The notes under the pieces are model-generated. The model was given only the letters and a program-made list of their open reading frames with translations. It made no database searches and was not told the origin of the DNA. Positions 55,890 to 57,857 of a stretch of 57,857 nucleotides of DNA are shown piece by piece. This DNA is from JACVRW01 sp038323835 (lineage in GTDB: Bacteria; Actinomycetota; Thermoleophilia; Solirubrobacterales; Thermoleophilaceae). The stretch covers positions 1 to 57,857 of the forward strand of contig JBBQHI010000025.1 of assembly GCA_038323835.1 (NCBI GenBank), read 5' to 3'. The position numbers and the translations under genes were made by a program. Within the stretch, counting starts at the first letter, position 1. The number at the start of each line of letters is the position of its first letter.

Positions 55890-57857
55890 ATGGCACGACT
55901 GACTCGCTGGACCCTCCGTCACCGCCGCCTCGTGGTGAGCTTCTGGCTGATCCTGACGGTGGCCGGCATCGCCACCGCGGGGGCCGCGACCAAGGCGATG
56001 GACCAGAAGTTCACCGTCCCCGGCCGTGAGGGCTGGGAGACGAACCAGGAGATCGCGAAGCTCTACGGAGGCACGGGCGGGGACTCCAGTCCGCTCCTTC
56101 CCGTGGTGACCCTGCCCGCCGGCACGTCGGCCTCCGACCCCGCGGTCAGGCATGAGCTGCGTGGGCTTGAGGGCAAGCTCGCCACGGCCCTGCCCGGAGC
56201 TCGGATCGCGGGCTACGGCTCCACGGGAAGCGATGCGTTCGTGTCCAAGAACGGCCGCACTGCGTTCGCCGTCGTCTACCCGCGCCCCGATCCGGACAGC
56301 GTGTTCGGGGACAACCCGAAGGCGGAGAAGAAGGCGCGCGCCGCTCTGCGCGGCCTGCAGGTCGGCGGTGCGCCCGTGCACCTCACCGGCTACGACGCGC
56401 TCGCCGCCCAGAGCGGAGGAGGCGACGGGTCGGGCGTGTTCCTCGAGGCTCTCGTGGGCGGCGTGGGGGCGCTCGTGGTGCTGGCCTTCGTCTTCGCCTC
56501 GCTCCTGGCGCTGGTGCCGATCCTGATGGCGATCGCCTCGATCATGACCAGCTTCCTGGTGGTGTACGGCATCACCACGTTCACCGGCGTGTCTCCGATT
56601 GTCCAGTTCCTGATCGCGCTGATCGGCCTCGGCGTGGCCATCGACTACGCGCTGATCGTGGTGGTGCGCTGGCGGGAGGAGCGCGCTCACGGACACCAGG
56701 GCGACGAGGCGATCGTCCGCGCGATGGCCTCGGGCGGCCGGGCCGTCGTGTTCAGCGGCACCACCGTGGCCATCGGCCTGCTTGCGCTGGTGGCCCTCCC
56801 GCTCCCGTTTCTGCGCAGCGTGGGGTTTGGCGGCATGGTGATCCCGCTGGTGTCGGTGCTCGTGGCCGTCACGCTCCTCCCGGTGGTTCTGCACTCGATG
56901 GGCGAGCGCCTGGACTGGCCGCACCGGCGCACGGACGACAAGGCGTCGCGCGCGTGGACCAGCTGGGGCCGGGGCATCGTCCGCCGCCGCTGGATCGCGG
57001 CCTTTGCCGGGCTGCTTATCCTGGGCGCGCTCGTGGCCGCGGCCACGACCATCCAGGTCGGGATCGCGGACGTGAACACGCTCGCCAAGCAGGGCGACGC
57101 CAAGGATGGCCTCGTGGCGCTGGAGGACTCCGGGATCGGCTCGGGCGCGGTCCTGCCCCACGAGATCCTCGTGCGCGGGGCCTCACCCGACCGGGTGGCC
57201 GCAGAGGTGGCGAAGATCAAGGACATCCACGGTGCGGCCGCGCCCGCGGGCGCGGGCTGGCGCAGCCACGGCACCGCGGTGGTGGAGGCGTTCCCCACCC
57301 CGGACGGATCCTCATCGCGCAGCCGAGACCTGGTGGACGAGGTGAGGGATGTCGGCCGCGCCCAGGGGCCCGAGGTGCAGCTCGGCGGCCAGCCGGCGTC
57401 CACCGCCGACTTCATCTCCGCCGTCTACGGCAACTTCCCGCTGATGATCGCCCTGATCTCGCTCGTGACCTTCGTCCTGCTCGCGCGGGCCTTCCGGTCC
57501 CTTCTCCTCCCGGCCAAGGCCGTGATCCTGAACGTGATCAGCGTGGCCGCCGCCTGGGGAGTCATAACGTTGGTCTGGCAGCACGGCTATGGCTCGGACG
57601 AGATCTGGGGCATCACGTCCACGGGCGCGATCAACTCGTGGCTACCACTGATCGTGTTCGCGTTCCTGTTCGGCCTCTCGATGGACTACGAGGTGTTCAT
57701 CCTCTCCCGCATGCGTGAGGAGTACGACGCAACGGGAGACACCGACGAGGCGGTGATCCGCGGCATCGGCCGGACGGGACGCCTGGTCACCAGTGCGGCG
57801 CTGATCATGTTCCTCGCCTTCGTCTCGCTGGCGTCGGGGCCCGACACGGACGTGAAG
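55890..57857 (+). CDS. MMPL-family RND transporter (3' truncated by window)
   Basis: 656 residues are visible, still open at the window end. It begins ARLTRWTLRHRRLVVSFWLI with a first membrane segment. The MMPL/SSD core has LLALVPILMAIASIMTSFLV, VQFLIALIGLGVAIDYALIV, and VVVRWREERAHGHQGDEAIV. The second half repeats the pattern (PLIVFAFLFGLSMDYEVFIL, SRMREEYDATGDTDEAVIRG), as expected for the duplicated RND architecture. The DY pair in both SSD halves is present. It moves lipids or drugs using proton flow. It is divergent from a MarR regulator, its probable controller. Confidence 0.93.
   Translation, partial: MARLTRWTLRHRRLVVSFWLILTVAGIATAGAATKAMDQKFTVPGREGWETNQEIAKLYGGTGGDSSPLLPVVTLPAGTSASDPAVRHELRGLEGKLATALPGARIAGYGSTGSDAFVSKNGRTAFAVVYPRPDPDSVFGDNPKAEKKARAALRGLQVGGAPVHLTGYDALAAQSGGGDGSGVFLEALVGGVGALVVLAFVFASLLALVPILMAIASIMTSFLVVYGITTFTGVSPIVQFLIALIGLGVAIDYALIVVVRWREERAHGHQGDEAIVRAMASGGRAVVFSGTTVAIGLLALVALPLPFLRSVGFGGMVIPLVSVLVAVTLLPVVLHSMGERLDWPHRRTDDKASRAWTSWGRGIVRRRWIAAFAGLLILGALVAAATTIQVGIADVNTLAKQGDAKDGLVALEDSGIGSGAVLPHEILVRGASPDRVAAEVAKIKDIHGAAAPAGAGWRSHGTAVVEAFPTPDGSSSRSRDLVDEVRDVGRAQGPEVQLGGQPASTADFISAVYGNFPLMIALISLVTFVLLARAFRSLLLPAKAVILNVISVAAAWGVITLVWQHGYGSDEIWGITSTGAINSWLPLIVFAFLFGLSMDYEVFILSRMREEYDATGDTDEAVIRGIGRTGRLVTSAALIMFLAFVSLASGPDTDVK

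Overview
The window is very GC-rich, gene-dense actinobacterial chromosome. Split LigD/Ku, a fused PafB-PafC regulator, an F420-associated-type zincin, Lhr helicase, UdgB, CIRCE-controlled groESL, a c-di-AMP riboswitch and many GTG starts all point to Actinobacteria. The mix, with a tRNA-Sec and bacterial topoisomerase IB, fits Thermoleophilia (Solirubrobacterales) best; that placement is inference. No prophage, insertion sequence, CRISPR array, rRNA or replication origin was seen. Unless noted otherwise, the genes look like vertically inherited housekeeping or maintenance genes.

Layout. 1-2.1 kb: the 3' end of aconitase, a universal stress protein and a YceI protein, then about 560 bp without a convincing gene. 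2.1-7.4 kb: a selenocysteine tRNA, a giant PAS/coiled-coil/PAS protein, an OB-fold/HD YhaM-like protein and a PAC2 protein. 7.8-12.1 kb: a UvrD-type helicase-nuclease and topoisomerase IB. 13.1-18.2 kb: a tight plus-strand run of HAD phosphatase, LigD phosphoesterase-ligase, Ku, LigD polymerase and zincin (split-LigD non-homologous end joining). 18.3-24.3 kb: a basic H1-like protein with a strong promoter carrying a LexA-like box, Mrp, ferredoxin, a decayed diguanylate cyclase, an NAD(P)-binding protein, and groES-groEL under two CIRCE operators. 24.3-31.1 kb: ASCH, Nudix, Pcm, Crp, threonine dehydratase, aldo/keto reductase and an ECF sigma/DUF4349 pair. 31.1-38.1 kb: a minus-strand run of Lhr helicase, methyltransferase, a small membrane protein, Nei-type glycosylase and GDPD. 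38.2-45.3 kb: a c-di-AMP riboswitch with an NlpC/P60 endopeptidase, UdgB, an ABC-2 exporter, and an overlapping PNPOx-rmlA-rmlD-rmlB operon in which rmlB is frameshifted and rmlC is absent. 45.4-57.9 kb: secreted M14 carboxypeptidase, cupredoxin, PafBC fusion, a second OB/HD protein, SDR, EcsC, ferritin-like, DUF47, MarR, and an MMPL transporter cut by the window end.

The clearest functional theme is DNA maintenance: helicase-nuclease, TopIB, split NHEJ, Lhr, Nei and UdgB lie within 33 kb, and a PafBC-type regulator (a DNA-damage response activator in mycobacteria) lies further on. The most novel-looking signal is a dispersed palindromic element found five times, always beyond a gene 3' end and four times between convergent genes. 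A separate triple tandem hairpin array with GCGA loops occupies another convergent junction.
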